DNA from: Paludibacter jiangxiensis
GTDB taxonomy: Bacteria; Bacteroidota; Bacteroidia; Bacteroidales; Paludibacteraceae
NCBI RefSeq assembly: GCF_001618385.1
Contig: NZ_BDCR01000003.1
Coordinates: 558,001 to 622,000, forward strand
Direction: 5' to 3'
DNA: 64,000 nt
The notes below the pieces were generated by a model. That model had not been told where the DNA came from. It made no database searches and saw nothing but the letters and a program-made list of their open reading frames with translations. Within the stretch, counting starts at the first letter, position 1. Every line of letters starts with the position of its first letter. Positions 11,501 to 19,167 of the stretch are shown in pieces. The position numbers and the translations under genes are program-made.

Positions 11501-12085
11501 ATCATCATCCGAAGCGCTAACGCTATCATATATCGGACTATCTTCCATGGTCGTTTGCCTGATAGTAATTACAGGTACTTGATTTACATGATTTACAGTT
11601 ACGTTTACTGTTGCAGTAGCAGATCCGCCATTGCCATCGGTTACTCCCACGACAAAACTATCAGATCCTGAATAATCGAGATAGGGGGTATATGTAAAAG
11701 TACCATCTGCATTTACCACTACGCTACCGTGTGCCGGATCACTGACTTTTGAGAATGTCAGCACATCGCCATCAGCATCCGTAGCGGTGACACTACCGTT
11801 AACCGGAGTATTTTCGAGAGTAGTAACAGAAGCTGCCGAAGCTACAGGATCATGGTTTGCTTCTGATACATTGGTTCTTCGAGTAGAAAGTGGAGAAAAC
11901 GAAAAAGCGGTATTTTGTTTCAAAGCAACAGCCGATAAGCCGGCCTCTACATGCGTTTGCCCAAACATTCTATTGAATGAACATTCGCTTTCAAAGCATA
12001 TGAATGCTAACAAAAGAAAGAATCTTAGACCTCCAGCATACCCCCCCATATCAACTGATTTTTTAAAATTTATACGACTTTTCAT
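5597..12085 (-). CDS. Giant T9SS-exported surface protein with about 20 cadherin-like (tandem-95) modules and a CHU_C C-terminal domain
   Basis: This 2162-residue protein has an N-terminal signal peptide (hydrophobic FFLLLAFICF). Residues 77 to about 1912 hold roughly 20 modules of about 92 residues, each of the form NDxPV...TTxEDTPVNG...TATDVDGDxLTF...HGTV...DGTYTYTPxxDYxGxDSFTxxVSDGNGGTATxTVxVTI, the VCBS/cadherin-like tandem-95 type. The many DxDGD and DxNG motifs suggest Ca2+ binding. Module 14 is a divergent, longer variant. Next comes a DUF11-like domain (about 1913-2060), then a gliding-motility/CHU_C type-B sorting domain (about 2070-2162: IPEGFSPNKD, VFNRWGNRVY, GTYFYIV). The role is probably adhesion. 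It is first in an operon with its PorP/SprF partner. Several modules are nearly identical at DNA level. Confidence 0.93.
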   Translation of the reverse strand: MKSRINFKKSVDMGGYAGGLRFFLLLAFICFESECSFNRMFGQTHVEAGLSAVALKQNTAFSFSPLSTRRTNVSEANHDPVASAASVTTLENTPVNGSVTATDADGDVLTFSKVSDPAHGSVVVNADGTFTYTPYLDYSGSDSFVVGVTDGNGGSATATVNVTVNHVNQVPVITIRQTTMEDSPIYDSVSASDDDGDNMTFSKGISPLHGALIVNSNGDYLYTPDKDFNGKDSFTITVNDGNGGISTVKIVVTVLPVNDDPVLTATPVTTQEDTPVNGSVTATDVDGDVLTITKDSDPLHGTVVFNPDGTYAYTPAQDYYGDDSFTVSVSDGNGGTATATVTITITSVNDAPVITATPVTTPEDTPVNGTATATDVDGDVLTFALGTAPAHGTAVVNSDGSYSYSPAKDYNGDDSFTIIVSDGNGGTATATVTVTITPVNDDPVLTATPITTPEDIPVNGSVTATDVDGDVLTITKDSDPIHGMVVFNPDGTYTYTPAQDYHGDDSFTVSVSDGNGGTVTATVTVTITSVNDNPVLTAPSVTTDEDTSVNGSVTATDVDGDVLTITKDSDPLHGTVVFNSDGTYTYTPAQDYHGADSFTVNVSDGNGGTATGTVSITVISVNDDPVITVTPVTTQEDTPVNGTATATDVDGDALTFSKGSDPSHGTVDVHSDGTYTYTPVKDYNGDDSFTISVSDGNGGVASATVTVTITPVNDAPVLSDTPVTTQEDTPLNGSVTATDVDGDALTYSKDSDPSHGTLVFNSDGTYTYTPAQDYHGADSFTVSVSDGNGGTATGTVSITVISVNDDPVITVTPVTTPEDTPVNGTATATDVDGDVLTFAVGTAPSHGTVDVHSDGTYTYTPVKDYNGDDSFTISVSDGNGGVASATVTVTITPVNDAPVLSDTPVTTQEDTPLNGSVTATDVDGDALTYSKDSDPSHGTLVFNSDGTYTYTPATDYHGDDSFTVSVSDGNGGTATGTVSITVISVNDDPVITVTPVTTQEDTPVSGTVTATDVDGDALTFSKGSDPSHGTVDVHSDGSYTYTPAKDYNGDDSFMISVSDGNGGTATGTVTVTITPVNDDPVLAATLVTTQEDIPLNASVIATDVDGDALTYSKDSDPSHGTLVFNSDGTYTYTPATDYHGDDSFTVSVSDGNGGTATGTVSITVISVNDDPVITVTPVTTQEDTPVSGTATATDVDGDALTFSKGSDPSHGTVDVHSDGSYTYTPAKDYNGDDTFMISVSDGNGGVASGTVTVTITPVNDDPVTTLLSVSTPEDTPLVSTVMAGATDVDGDVLTVTGFTMDGTNYLPGTAVVISGKGTFILNANGDFTLTPDKDYNGAVPSVTYTVVDGNGGTAVGTLNLTVIAVNDDPVITVTPVTTQEDTPVNGTATATDVDGDALTFSKGSDPVHGTVDVHSDGSYTYTPAKDYNGDDNFTISVSDGNGGTASATVTVTITPVNDAPVLIATPVTTQEDIPLNGSVTATDVDGDALTFSKDSDPSHGTLVFNSDGTYTYTPATDYHGDDSFTVSVSDGNGGTATGTVSITVISVNDDPVITVTPVTTQEDTSVNGTATATDVDGDALTFSKGSDPSHGTVDVHSDGSYVYTPAKDYNGDDNFTISVSDGNGGAASATVTVIITPVNDAPVLTATPVTTQEDIPANGNVTATDVDGDALIFTKDSDPLHGTVVFNTDGTYTYTPATDYHGADSFMVSVSDGNGGTATATVLITIVSVNDDPVITVTPVTTQEDTSVTGTATATDVDGDVLSFAVGIASSHGTVTVNPDGTYTYIPAKDYNGNDSFTVTVSDGNGGTATATVTVTITSVNDVPVAKDDAVSVVECTSVSGTVAGNDTPSGDGGNVWSVNKNPSHGTVTLNADGTYIYIPTPNYHGTDTFVYTLTDVDGDQSTATMSITVTPLSEKLLIIKQSTKPQQTSDGSFIWKYTISLTNLQNIIVDNIQVEDDLSKVFTHGESFKVTNITASGNLKANGLYDGLNSMSTLLSGSYLAPLSKDSIVIEVQVYSHNFIGNVYNQALFEGFSNSTGQIKDAQSDDPLNTEASPSSPRTTITFIPEVELHIPEGFSPNKDMYNDTFEIVHSGNVTLEVEVFNRWGNRVYRSTDYHDDWDGKGADNLLGKDLPEGTYFYIVTTTNKKTSEVKKIKGSVTLRR
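6350..11857 (-). repeat. Tandem array of about 20 coding repeats (about 276 bp each) within the adhesin gene
   Basis: The modules occur as alternating subtypes: one with ITVTPVTT at the start and HGTVDVHSDG in the middle, the other with LxxTPVTT and HGTLVFNSDG. Subtype alternation gives a two-module period of about 546-550 bp. The segments 9244-9556 and 9790-10102 (offset exactly 546 bp) differ at only one base by eye, which indicates recent duplication or gene conversion. Variation in module number between strains would be expected. Confidence 0.9.
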
Positions 12086-12750
12086 CCGATCAAGCTATAA
12101 ATAAGCCTTATCATTTTGCAACTGCTATCTTAAATAAGTATCAACGCGTCCATAGCAGTGATTAAGATAACAGATTATATACCAAAGAAATATCTTTTTA
12201 TACCAGAGATTTCTTTGCATTTCGGTATTTACCCGAAACAGGCAATCGTTTTTCTTGTGGGAGACTCTCTATTTTTCGATACCAACAATTCCATGCAGTC
12301 TACTATCACGTAACCTGTATAGGCAGGATAATTATGCAAGCAGAAAACATTCTAAAGAAACAAGCTATTATTTGTCCATTAATAAAGACACAAATAATTG
12401 ATTTGCACTCAAAAAAGGACAAAACAATAACGTCTTTAAACAAGAATAAATCTTATTTCTCTTAGGATTTTGGGGAATGTACTCTAGATTATTAAAAAGT
12501 GCAGAATGAAGATTTTACCGGCATTTCCACGCTTCAAGAAAGTTAATAGATTCACTAAAACGTGGAACAACACCCCGGATAATAAAAATATCCGAATAAA
12601 CATCAATAATCTTCAATAAACCAAAAAAACTCAATACTATAAGATCGGGAAAGACCTTAAGTGAATGAGATATTTACATAATATTTGCTTTACTTACTGC
12701 AAAGATACACGCAAAATTATAAATTCAATAAAATATACGAATAGAAAATT
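12086..12750. other. AT-rich intergenic region between the lasso operon and the adhesin operon
   Basis: This 665-bp stretch lies downstream of the ABC exporter gene and upstream of the adhesin gene, both minus strand. I see no coding potential. It holds a CAAAGATA box (minus-strand TATCTTTG, 12695-12702), a 7-bp inverted repeat TTCCACG (12525-12531) with CGTGGAA (12561-12567), and a 6-bp hairpin at 12575-12593 (CGGATA/TATCCG). The last lacks a T-run and is not a convincing terminator. The length suggests the adhesin operon has its own long regulatory leader. Confidence 0.5.
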
Positions 12751-14481
12751 TCAGTTTATGCTCTTTACAGACTTTACCACAAGGGCATCAAGATCAATTA
12801 TCTGGTCAAAATAAGGCATTAAGCTCTCCCTGTGTGTCACAAACACAATCGTTATTTCTTTCTTTAAAACACTTAAACAATGCATAATGTGGCCTTCTGT
12901 CTTTTTATCAAGGGCAGAAGTCGCCTCATCCAGCAGAAGCAGTTTAGGGAACCTCAACAGTATACGTGCAAGCGCTAAACGTTGCCTTTCTCCTCCCGAA
13001 AAATGGTATTGAAAATTGGTTATTTTAGCAGAAAGTCCCTCTTTTTCGCGTAAAACAATATCAAGGGCATTTACTTTGGACAGCATCTCCATTATTTGCG
13101 CGTCAGTAACTTTATACGGAGTATCCCACACCAGATTTTCACGGATAGTTCCGTCTACAAAGCAAACATCCTGGGTCAAATAGCCAACATGCTGCCTCCA
13201 GTTGGCCGATTCATCTTTTTGAAGCTGATTTTCTCCAACCAGAATTACGCCCTCCGTTGGTTGCAAAAGCCCGGTAAGAAGGTCAAGCAAAGTAGTTTTC
13301 CCTTTCCCCGATTGCCCTATAATACCCGTAATGGCACAATTGGGAATTTCTAGTCGCATTTTTTCAAAAACAGGAGTGCCGGAACGATATGCGAATGTTA
13401 TGTCTTCAAATCGGATATTACCGCTCAAGCCATTAGCCGGTGGCACAGACAATTCTCCAAAGAACTTATCTTCCAATTCATTATCTGTTGCAATCACCAG
13501 ATTAACCGACTGAAGATTAGTCGCCATCATATCCAGATAATTATTGCAACTTGTAAACAGCGGGAATAGCCTGCCAAACAACAGGATCAGCACAAAAATT
13601 GAAGTGAGGGGCATTGAATCGACCCTGTATCCGGTATAAATAATGACAACAAGACCAATAATACCTGTGATGGTGAAAACAAACTGAGACAGTGCTCTGT
13701 TTTTATTTTGCTTTTGCTGTAACGAAAACATGCGGGCGTTCATTTCGCTGTATTTCTGGTAATAAAATGCTTCTGCATTATGCACTTTGGCTTGTTTCAC
13801 CATCGTCCAGAAATCGTCAATTTGTTTCGACATCTGACGAAAAATCCCAATATTCAAGCCACCTAACGAAAGCGAGCGCAAAATGAATTTCTTGAGGATA
13901 AGGAAGCAAATTCCACCCACAAGCAACACCAAGAACGTGAACTTAACCGAAACCAGAAACGAAAGCGCAATATTTGCTCCGATTAATATCAGGGAAGTGA
14001 TTAAATTCATCAGGGCAAAATAATAGACCGATAACTTCGGTATCTCTGAAGAGAGAATTTGAATGTGGGTATGCCGGCTTTTACCGGTTAGATGCTGCCA
14101 ATCGGACAAGACGATTTTTCTGAACAACCGGCTACGAAGCGTATGGATAAACTGTTGTTCGTATTCCGATTGCCACTTCGATTTCAAATAACCGAGCAGA
14201 GCTATGATTAAGAGCAATATAACAAAGCATATCAATATAAACTCCAGCGAAAATGAGATATTCCATTTTTCGCCGATCCCTTTCATCCAGTCTGCCACCT
14301 GATTGTGAGAAGAAGCCGGTGAGCTTTTATCTAGCATGCTCAACAACGGAATAAGCATTACAATGGATATGCCCTGATTCAGTCCCAACAGCAAAGTAAG
14401 GATAAAAACGCCAACCAGCCGAAGAGGTCTGTTGCGGTAAAAATAGCTGAAACTATGTAAAATCTGGCGGCTATTTTGCAT
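12751..14481 (-). CDS. Lasso-peptide-type ABC exporter (fused membrane and ATPase domains)
   Basis: This 576-residue half transporter is expected to export the mature peptide and give self-immunity. Residues 1 to about 310 form the ABC type-1 transmembrane domain with about six helices. The ATPase domain follows: Walker A GQSGKGKTT, signature FSGGERQRLALARILL, and Walker B LLLLDEATSALD followed by the switch His in FVTHRE. There is no N-terminal C39 peptidase, so leader removal must come from B2. It is the last gene of the operon (D) and overlaps the nucleotidyltransferase gene by 11 bp. The family alone would also fit a lipid or polysaccharide exporter; the operon position assigns it here. 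Confidence 0.9.
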   Translation of the reverse strand: MQNSRQILHSFSYFYRNRPLRLVGVFILTLLLGLNQGISIVMLIPLLSMLDKSSPASSHNQVADWMKGIGEKWNISFSLEFILICFVILLLIIALLGYLKSKWQSEYEQQFIHTLRSRLFRKIVLSDWQHLTGKSRHTHIQILSSEIPKLSVYYFALMNLITSLILIGANIALSFLVSVKFTFLVLLVGGICFLILKKFILRSLSLGGLNIGIFRQMSKQIDDFWTMVKQAKVHNAEAFYYQKYSEMNARMFSLQQKQNKNRALSQFVFTITGIIGLVVIIYTGYRVDSMPLTSIFVLILLFGRLFPLFTSCNNYLDMMATNLQSVNLVIATDNELEDKFFGELSVPPANGLSGNIRFEDITFAYRSGTPVFEKMRLEIPNCAITGIIGQSGKGKTTLLDLLTGLLQPTEGVILVGENQLQKDESANWRQHVGYLTQDVCFVDGTIRENLVWDTPYKVTDAQIMEMLSKVNALDIVLREKEGLSAKITNFQYHFSGGERQRLALARILLRFPKLLLLDEATSALDKKTEGHIMHCLSVLKKEITIVFVTHRESLMPYFDQIIDLDALVVKSVKSIN

Positions 14482-15499
14482 AGTTCAATCTGCGTTTAAT
14501 ATAGCTGTAGGGCCGGTAGATAAAGTAAACAATTCGGAAAGAAGATTTAATCCTGAACAAATCAATCGGAATAATAGCCGATGTTAGGAATGCCCGCCAT
14601 TTGTAAGACAACGTATTGCACAACAAAAATTTGTATCTTATACCTACAATACCATCACTTATAGGACGCTGGAGTAGCACCTCCTCATCAATTAATGCCA
14701 ATGGATATGATTTCAGCAAACGGGGAATTGGAATTTGCGTAAATAAAGGTTGATTGATTTGAAAAAAATAATTCAATAGGAATCCGATTTGCGACACCAT
14801 CCGCCCGGCTTTCAATTGCCTCACGAGACCATGCCATCTGTCGGCATTAATAGTCTCAAAAGGAAAATCTTTGATATCAACCAGCCATTTCAATCGTTGC
14901 CAGCCATGTTTAGAGCCATGGATAACCAGATATAACAAATTAAGTTCTGGCGCAAAGACCGCCACTTCACGACCACCAAATGCTATTTGTTGACGGTTAT
15001 TTTCTGCAATCTGCCTGAATATTTTTGCCTTGAGGGGGAAAGGTTCGGAAACCGACCAGTGGATTTCCACCATGAATTGATTTGCCTTGTGCTCATATGC
15101 CAAATGATGAACACAATCCATCAATATCTTTTGGCGGGATAACTCCTCCGGCCATGATAAATTATCAACACCCACATAATCGTGTTCCGTTAGCAAGCTA
15201 TTGACTTTTGTCATATCCGACCTGTCTGTCAGCAAAATATCTACGTCGTGGGAAAGACGAAGCGAAGGATTTCCGTATAGTTGTTGCGAAAGCACCGGCC
15301 CTTTCAGGCAAATAAAACCTATTTGGTTCTGCTGTAACAGGTCAACAATCTGAATAAAATAGCGAATCTTATTCAAGACCTGCATCTTTTCAGCCAGAAA
15401 TTCCCGACTCCTGTTCTCTCCCAACAAACCATCAATTTGCTGATGGCTCAACCGGTGTCGGTCATGAAGTCGTTCTCTGGTAAAAGTTTCGCTAATCAT
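14471..15499 (-). CDS. Nucleotidyltransferase-family protein of the lasso peptide cluster
   Basis: This 342-residue protein belongs to the nucleotidyltransferase family found in paeninodin-type clusters. The fold signature is clear: FICLKGPVLSQQLYGNPSLR followed by SHDVDILL, in which Asp85 and Asp87 form the DxD metal site. A later FMVEIHWSV motif is typical of the family. In paeninodin-type operons the homologue (PadeN position) is thought to act on the peptide or its phosphate, but the reaction is not something I can derive from sequence. It overlaps the exporter gene by 11 bp and follows the cyclase gene by 75 bp, so it is translationally linked to the exporter. Confidence 0.82.
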   Translation of the reverse strand: MISETFTRERLHDRHRLSHQQIDGLLGENRSREFLAEKMQVLNKIRYFIQIVDLLQQNQIGFICLKGPVLSQQLYGNPSLRLSHDVDILLTDRSDMTKVNSLLTEHDYVGVDNLSWPEELSRQKILMDCVHHLAYEHKANQFMVEIHWSVSEPFPLKAKIFRQIAENNRQQIAFGGREVAVFAPELNLLYLVIHGSKHGWQRLKWLVDIKDFPFETINADRWHGLVRQLKAGRMVSQIGFLLNYFFQINQPLFTQIPIPRLLKSYPLALIDEEVLLQRPISDGIVGIRYKFLLCNTLSYKWRAFLTSAIIPIDLFRIKSSFRIVYFIYRPYSYIKRRLNYAK

Positions 15500-15574
15500 G
15501 GATAACGTATTGATGTCTCTTTCTATACAAAGATATGTTTTTTGAGGATAGTTTCTCCGTGAAGCTCTATTGCG

Positions 15575-17440
15575 TCACAAATTTTCCGAATCGCTATTCT
15601 GCTTATGTTTCTTCATACAGTATGGATTGGTAGCAACATATTTTTCCACCAAACCTTTATACCTGAGGAAGAAACGGATATCATACATTCCCACAATAAA
15701 TGCTTTCATATCTTCTGGTTCTTTAACTGTGCATTTATAAAATTCATTCGCATTAAAAAAACTCAAAAATGACGAAGTCGTATATAAATTCGGACTTTTT
15801 TCCAACATTTTCTTTATGCGGATATCTCGATCTACACAGTTTTTATAAAACACAGCTTCTTCTTTTCCTTGCCTTAACCTAACAGAGTCAACCAATATGC
15901 CTCTCAGTGCCTCTCTATATAAAAGCCTGGGATACATCTGTTCGATCGTATATTTAATTGGAATTGTCATCCAAAATTCTAATAAATCTTTATCCAAAAG
16001 CGGAAACTTATACTCGATTCCATACCTTTCACCAAATAAAGCCCATGAATCCATTCTCTGTGGAAGATGATATCGATAAAGAAGTCTGAACATGAAACCT
16101 TTTCTATCTCCAAACCCATAAATATTTTTTTCCGTATGAAAAAAGAATGCTCTCCAGTGTTTTATTACAAAGTGTGACTGAAAAAATTTACATCCATTTT
16201 GTTTATAAACTGCCATCTCCGACAATCTAAAAGGAACTATAGAAGGTAATATTTCACCACGAACTCTGCCTATTGTCGCTTTTAAGCCCCAACGTTTAAT
16301 CCAGCGGAAAAGAGTCAATAATTTCAATCGAAAAACAATATGATTAATGGATCCTCTCAAACTTAACGACACAAATTCATCTCCACCCCATCCACTGAAA
16401 AGCGTACTGATATCATCGTTGCAAGCTTGACGCATTGTGTGGATTTCAATAGGCATCTGTTCAAACTCAGGCAAAATAAAATCATCAATATTAGCCGAAT
16501 CTTTGTATGATAAATAGGCAACCTCTATCCCTTTTTGCTCTGCAAACTCATCCACCAGTTCTTTTTCGTTCAAGCCATCGATATCTCCATCTTTTGATTC
16601 AGGAGACCAGGAATACCCTTTCATTCGTGCTTTGTTATCAATGTTGTCTGCAAGGATAGCAGCCACCCCGGATGAATCTATTCCACCACTGACATGAGCT
16701 CCAATTGTTCCCTGTTCCATTCGAACCTGAACTGATTTCATCAAAGACTTCCGCAGACAAGACACAGCCATCTCAAAAGTAAGACCCCTATTTGTCCTTA
16801 TTTTCTCTGGCCACCAATATTTCGTATTTACTATCTTACCTGTAGTTATATTTGTCACATATCCGGGAATAATTTTTTTGATGTGCTCAAAAACTGTGAG
16901 TTTATATTTTTTCCTTTTATGTAAATTAAAATTTCTCACTAAAGCTTCTTCAGATAAAGTATTATTAGCCAGATTTGATTTTGCAATACCAAACTCATGA
17001 GAAGCAAATATTAATAAATCTTCTTTGACGCTATAAGTCAGTGGACGTACGCCAATATGGTCACGCACCAAAAGGACTTTCTGCTGTTGAAAATCAATAA
17101 TCACGGCAGCAAAATCGCCATTGAATTTATCGGCAAAACCAGCACCCCATGTCAGGTAAGCTTTTGCAAAGGCTTCTTCCGGTTGTTCAAATTCAAACGA
17201 CTGCTTAAATTCTTCACTGTTATAGATACGGGCATCACATAACACGGCAACTCGTTCGCTGGTATAAATTCCAGCTTTCGGCGTTCGCTTCTTGTTCCAA
17301 CAATATCCCCAACCGTACGAACTATTTATTTCGATCTTGCTCTCAAAATCATTCCACTGGACTGCTTTTCCCAACTTCCGGACGTTCTCCGGGTTGATAG
17401 CACCGCCCTTCAAATTTACAATACCAAAAATAAAACCCAT
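15575..17440 (-). CDS. Lasso peptide macrocyclase, asparagine-synthetase-like (C protein)
   Basis: This 621-residue member of the asparagine synthetase B superfamily would adenylate an acidic side chain of the precursor and close the N-terminal lactam. The N-terminal Ntn-like domain (about 1-200) starts MGFIFG and lacks the Cys2 nucleophile of true glutaminases, as is usual for lasso cyclases. The ATP-pyrophosphatase loop SGGIDSS is at 251-257, and the second synthetase motif FSGWGGDEF lies further on. It is 31 bp after B2 and followed by the nucleotidyltransferase. Absence of Cys2 and presence of A, B1 and B2 neighbours argue against a housekeeping asparagine synthetase. Confidence 0.93.
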   Translation of the reverse strand: MGFIFGIVNLKGGAINPENVRKLGKAVQWNDFESKIEINSSYGWGYCWNKKRTPKAGIYTSERVAVLCDARIYNSEEFKQSFEFEQPEEAFAKAYLTWGAGFADKFNGDFAAVIIDFQQQKVLLVRDHIGVRPLTYSVKEDLLIFASHEFGIAKSNLANNTLSEEALVRNFNLHKRKKYKLTVFEHIKKIIPGYVTNITTGKIVNTKYWWPEKIRTNRGLTFEMAVSCLRKSLMKSVQVRMEQGTIGAHVSGGIDSSGVAAILADNIDNKARMKGYSWSPESKDGDIDGLNEKELVDEFAEQKGIEVAYLSYKDSANIDDFILPEFEQMPIEIHTMRQACNDDISTLFSGWGGDEFVSLSLRGSINHIVFRLKLLTLFRWIKRWGLKATIGRVRGEILPSIVPFRLSEMAVYKQNGCKFFQSHFVIKHWRAFFFHTEKNIYGFGDRKGFMFRLLYRYHLPQRMDSWALFGERYGIEYKFPLLDKDLLEFWMTIPIKYTIEQMYPRLLYREALRGILVDSVRLRQGKEEAVFYKNCVDRDIRIKKMLEKSPNLYTTSSFLSFFNANEFYKCTVKEPEDMKAFIVGMYDIRFFLRYKGLVEKYVATNPYCMKKHKQNSDSENL

Positions 17441-17471
17441 AGTTCAATTAGTTTTAGCCATAAGCCCCGTT

Positions 17472-17894
17472 TCAGAAGCGAAATATTTCTTTATACCCGT
17501 CGCTACCTTTTGGTGTTACCAACAACTCACCGACCATCAACCAAGCATGAGCATTCATTTTAAGTTGAGTGTCGTTTTCGAACCGGAGTCCCAAATAGAG
17601 TACCGAAGCAATATTCCGTCGGGAGAGCATTAAGCGAGCGGCAAAAGAACTTACCAGACATCTGTTTTTCCAGAAAGCAAGTTTATTGGCTCGCGATATT
17701 GCCCTACCAATGACTTGCGCCTCGTTCAAATCGACAGGGACAGATACAGGTGGAAGTATCTTAAATTGTTTGATGCAATCTTTAAATGGGAGAACAAATA
17801 GCAGTAGTTTAGCATAAAAAAGAAACGCTACTGCTTCTGCAAATAGCGTCTTCTCTCGGGTTGGTAGTCTCAGTAAGCTAATCAACCGATTCAT
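17472..17894 (-). CDS. Lasso peptide leader peptidase B2 (transglutaminase-like)
   Basis: This 140-residue protein has the length and motifs of stand-alone B2 proteases. The catalytic Cys79 lies in NRCLVSSFAARLML and His116 in MNAHAWLMV, the Cys-His pair of the McjB C-terminal domain family. A hydrophobic segment lies at about 20-37. B2 cleaves the leader from the precursor after recognition by B1. Its ATG overlaps the stop of B1 by 4 bp, which indicates translational coupling. Splitting B into B1 and B2 is typical of Firmicutes-type and paeninodin-type clusters rather than the fused McjB of proteobacteria. Confidence 0.92.
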   Translation of the reverse strand: MNRLISLLRLPTREKTLFAEAVAFLFYAKLLLFVLPFKDCIKQFKILPPVSVPVDLNEAQVIGRAISRANKLAFWKNRCLVSSFAARLMLSRRNIASVLYLGLRFENDTQLKMNAHAWLMVGELLVTPKGSDGYKEIFRF

Positions 17895-18157
17895 ACTTTT
17901 TGAACAATTTCGAATTTAACAGCCTTATCCAAAAACTCCAGCACCTCTTTCCGACAAATCTTCTCTTCTACCTCAAATTCGGTCATTAATACGCCAATAA
18001 TTTCTTCAAAACTTTTGGGCTGATCCAGCAACGCCCATATCCTTTTCCCAACAGGATTCAAGCCGAAGTACTTACCATTTTCAAGATGCATCATCACCTG
18101 GTTGTCATCTAATTCACCATCAATAATTTGACGGTTTTTGCAGTATTTTTCTATCAT
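17891..18157 (-). CDS. PqqD-family leader-recognition protein B1
   Basis: This is a RiPP recognition element of 88 residues when started at 18157. The PqqD fold is visible: DGELDDNQVMMHLENGKYFGLNPVGKRIWALLD, then an acidic helix (QPKSFEEIIGVLMTEFEVEE) and a C-terminal helix. It would bind the WxxP-type leader of the precursor and present it to B2. The frame is open up to 18220, but the extra 21 residues do not resemble the family and would start only 8 bp after the kinase stop. I therefore prefer the internal ATG at 18157. Its stop overlaps the B2 start by 4 bp. Confidence 0.9.
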   Translation of the reverse strand: MIEKYCKNRQIIDGELDDNQVMMHLENGKYFGLNPVGKRIWALLDQPKSFEEIIGVLMTEFEVEEKICRKEVLEFLDKAVKFEIVQKV

Positions 18158-18228
18158 GTTGTATATGATTTTTCGACTAAGTAAATAATGATTGTTCCCC
18201 GAAACACGGCACAGCAACACTCACCTCG

Positions 18229-19056
18229 TTATAACTGTTCCCGAATAAATTCCATGGTAGCATATATACTGCTTGTTTGAGGGCGCAAGACCTGCAGAAC
18301 CTCTACCGATTGGGATAGTTTTAGCAATTGCGAAAAGAGGTTCCGTTCTGCTTTAGGCATTCCTTTCAGATAAATTTTTCGATAGATATGACTCCGCAAC
18401 AGGTTGAATTTTTCCATACCTACAGGCCTCATTACTTCATACCGGTCTTTATCGTGAATCCCTAGCACAACCAGAGTATTTAATTTCTGTTTTTCCTGAC
18501 AATTATTTTCTACCGGAACATAGAATTTCTGCATGGAAGGTCGGATCTTTTCCAAATTTTCAGTCCCAATAGAGAGTTTTGCTAAGGCATCTTCCCATAA
18601 TTTGATTCGCGTTCGGATCGGCATAATCCAAATTCCGAACTCGTCTATGGTTACCGGTGTAATATCATCGTTAATAAACCGTGCCCCTTGTTGGCAAAAA
18701 GCAGCTGTTACCGACGATTTTCCAGCACCGGAATACCCACAAATAATTGTCCCTTTCTGGTTCAGTTCAAATGAACAACCATGGAAAGGGATGATCCCTT
18801 TCTGATGAAGAAGAGCTCCAAAAACTGAACCATTCAAAAACAGTTGTATGGACGCTGTATCAACTCCAGAAAAAGGAGATACTGTTATTTCACATCCATT
18901 TTGAACACGATAAGTAGCTACTTTATCTATCTTAAGCCAAAAATCAGTTTCATTAATCCGAATTGACTGATTGGTATATAACGAATCTAAATCAATTTCA
19001 GTTCTCTCTTTTTCTATAGCAATTTGAACGAAATCGAGAGGAAAACTAAATACCAT
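18229..19056 (-). CDS. HprK-like peptide kinase of the lasso cluster
   Basis: This 275-residue protein resembles the C-terminal kinase domain of HPr kinase. It has Walker A GYSGAGKSS (107-115), a preceding FHGCSF (91-96), and the metal/catalytic acidic pair INDD (128-131). It lacks the complete HprK N-terminal domain. In the paeninodin cluster the homologue PadeK phosphorylates the C-terminal Ser of the precursor (established knowledge). Here the precursor also ends in Ser (Ser42), so the same activity is a strong inference. It is the second gene of the operon, 111 bp after the precursor stop. Confidence 0.88.
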   Translation of the reverse strand: MVFSFPLDFVQIAIEKERTEIDLDSLYTNQSIRINETDFWLKIDKVATYRVQNGCEITVSPFSGVDTASIQLFLNGSVFGALLHQKGIIPFHGCSFELNQKGTIICGYSGAGKSSVTAAFCQQGARFINDDITPVTIDEFGIWIMPIRTRIKLWEDALAKLSIGTENLEKIRPSMQKFYVPVENNCQEKQKLNTLVVLGIHDKDRYEVMRPVGMEKFNLLRSHIYRKIYLKGMPKAERNLFSQLLKLSQSVEVLQVLRPQTSSIYATMEFIREQL

Positions 19057-19167
19057 AACATATTAGATAAAATGTAAATGCATACAGATTTACAATTTAA
19101 TATTTAGCGTGCTAAAAAAGGAAGCATGGTTATACTGACCTTAAATATATTCAAAATTAAGCATCAA

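Noticed and set aside
6350-11857. CRISPR-like periodicity
   Set aside because: The period is about 276 bp, the units are coding and lack unique spacers; no cas genes are nearby.
12575-12593. Hairpin CGGATA/TATCCG as terminator of the lasso operon
   Set aside because: No T-run follows on the minus strand and it is about 160 bp past the stop.
15575-17440. Housekeeping asparagine synthetase AsnB
   Set aside because: It lacks Cys2 and is embedded between B2 and the nucleotidyltransferase of a lasso operon.
19057-19167. A second short precursor gene between the precursor and kinase genes
   Set aside because: Only a seven-codon frame (MLPFLAR) is present, without leader motif.
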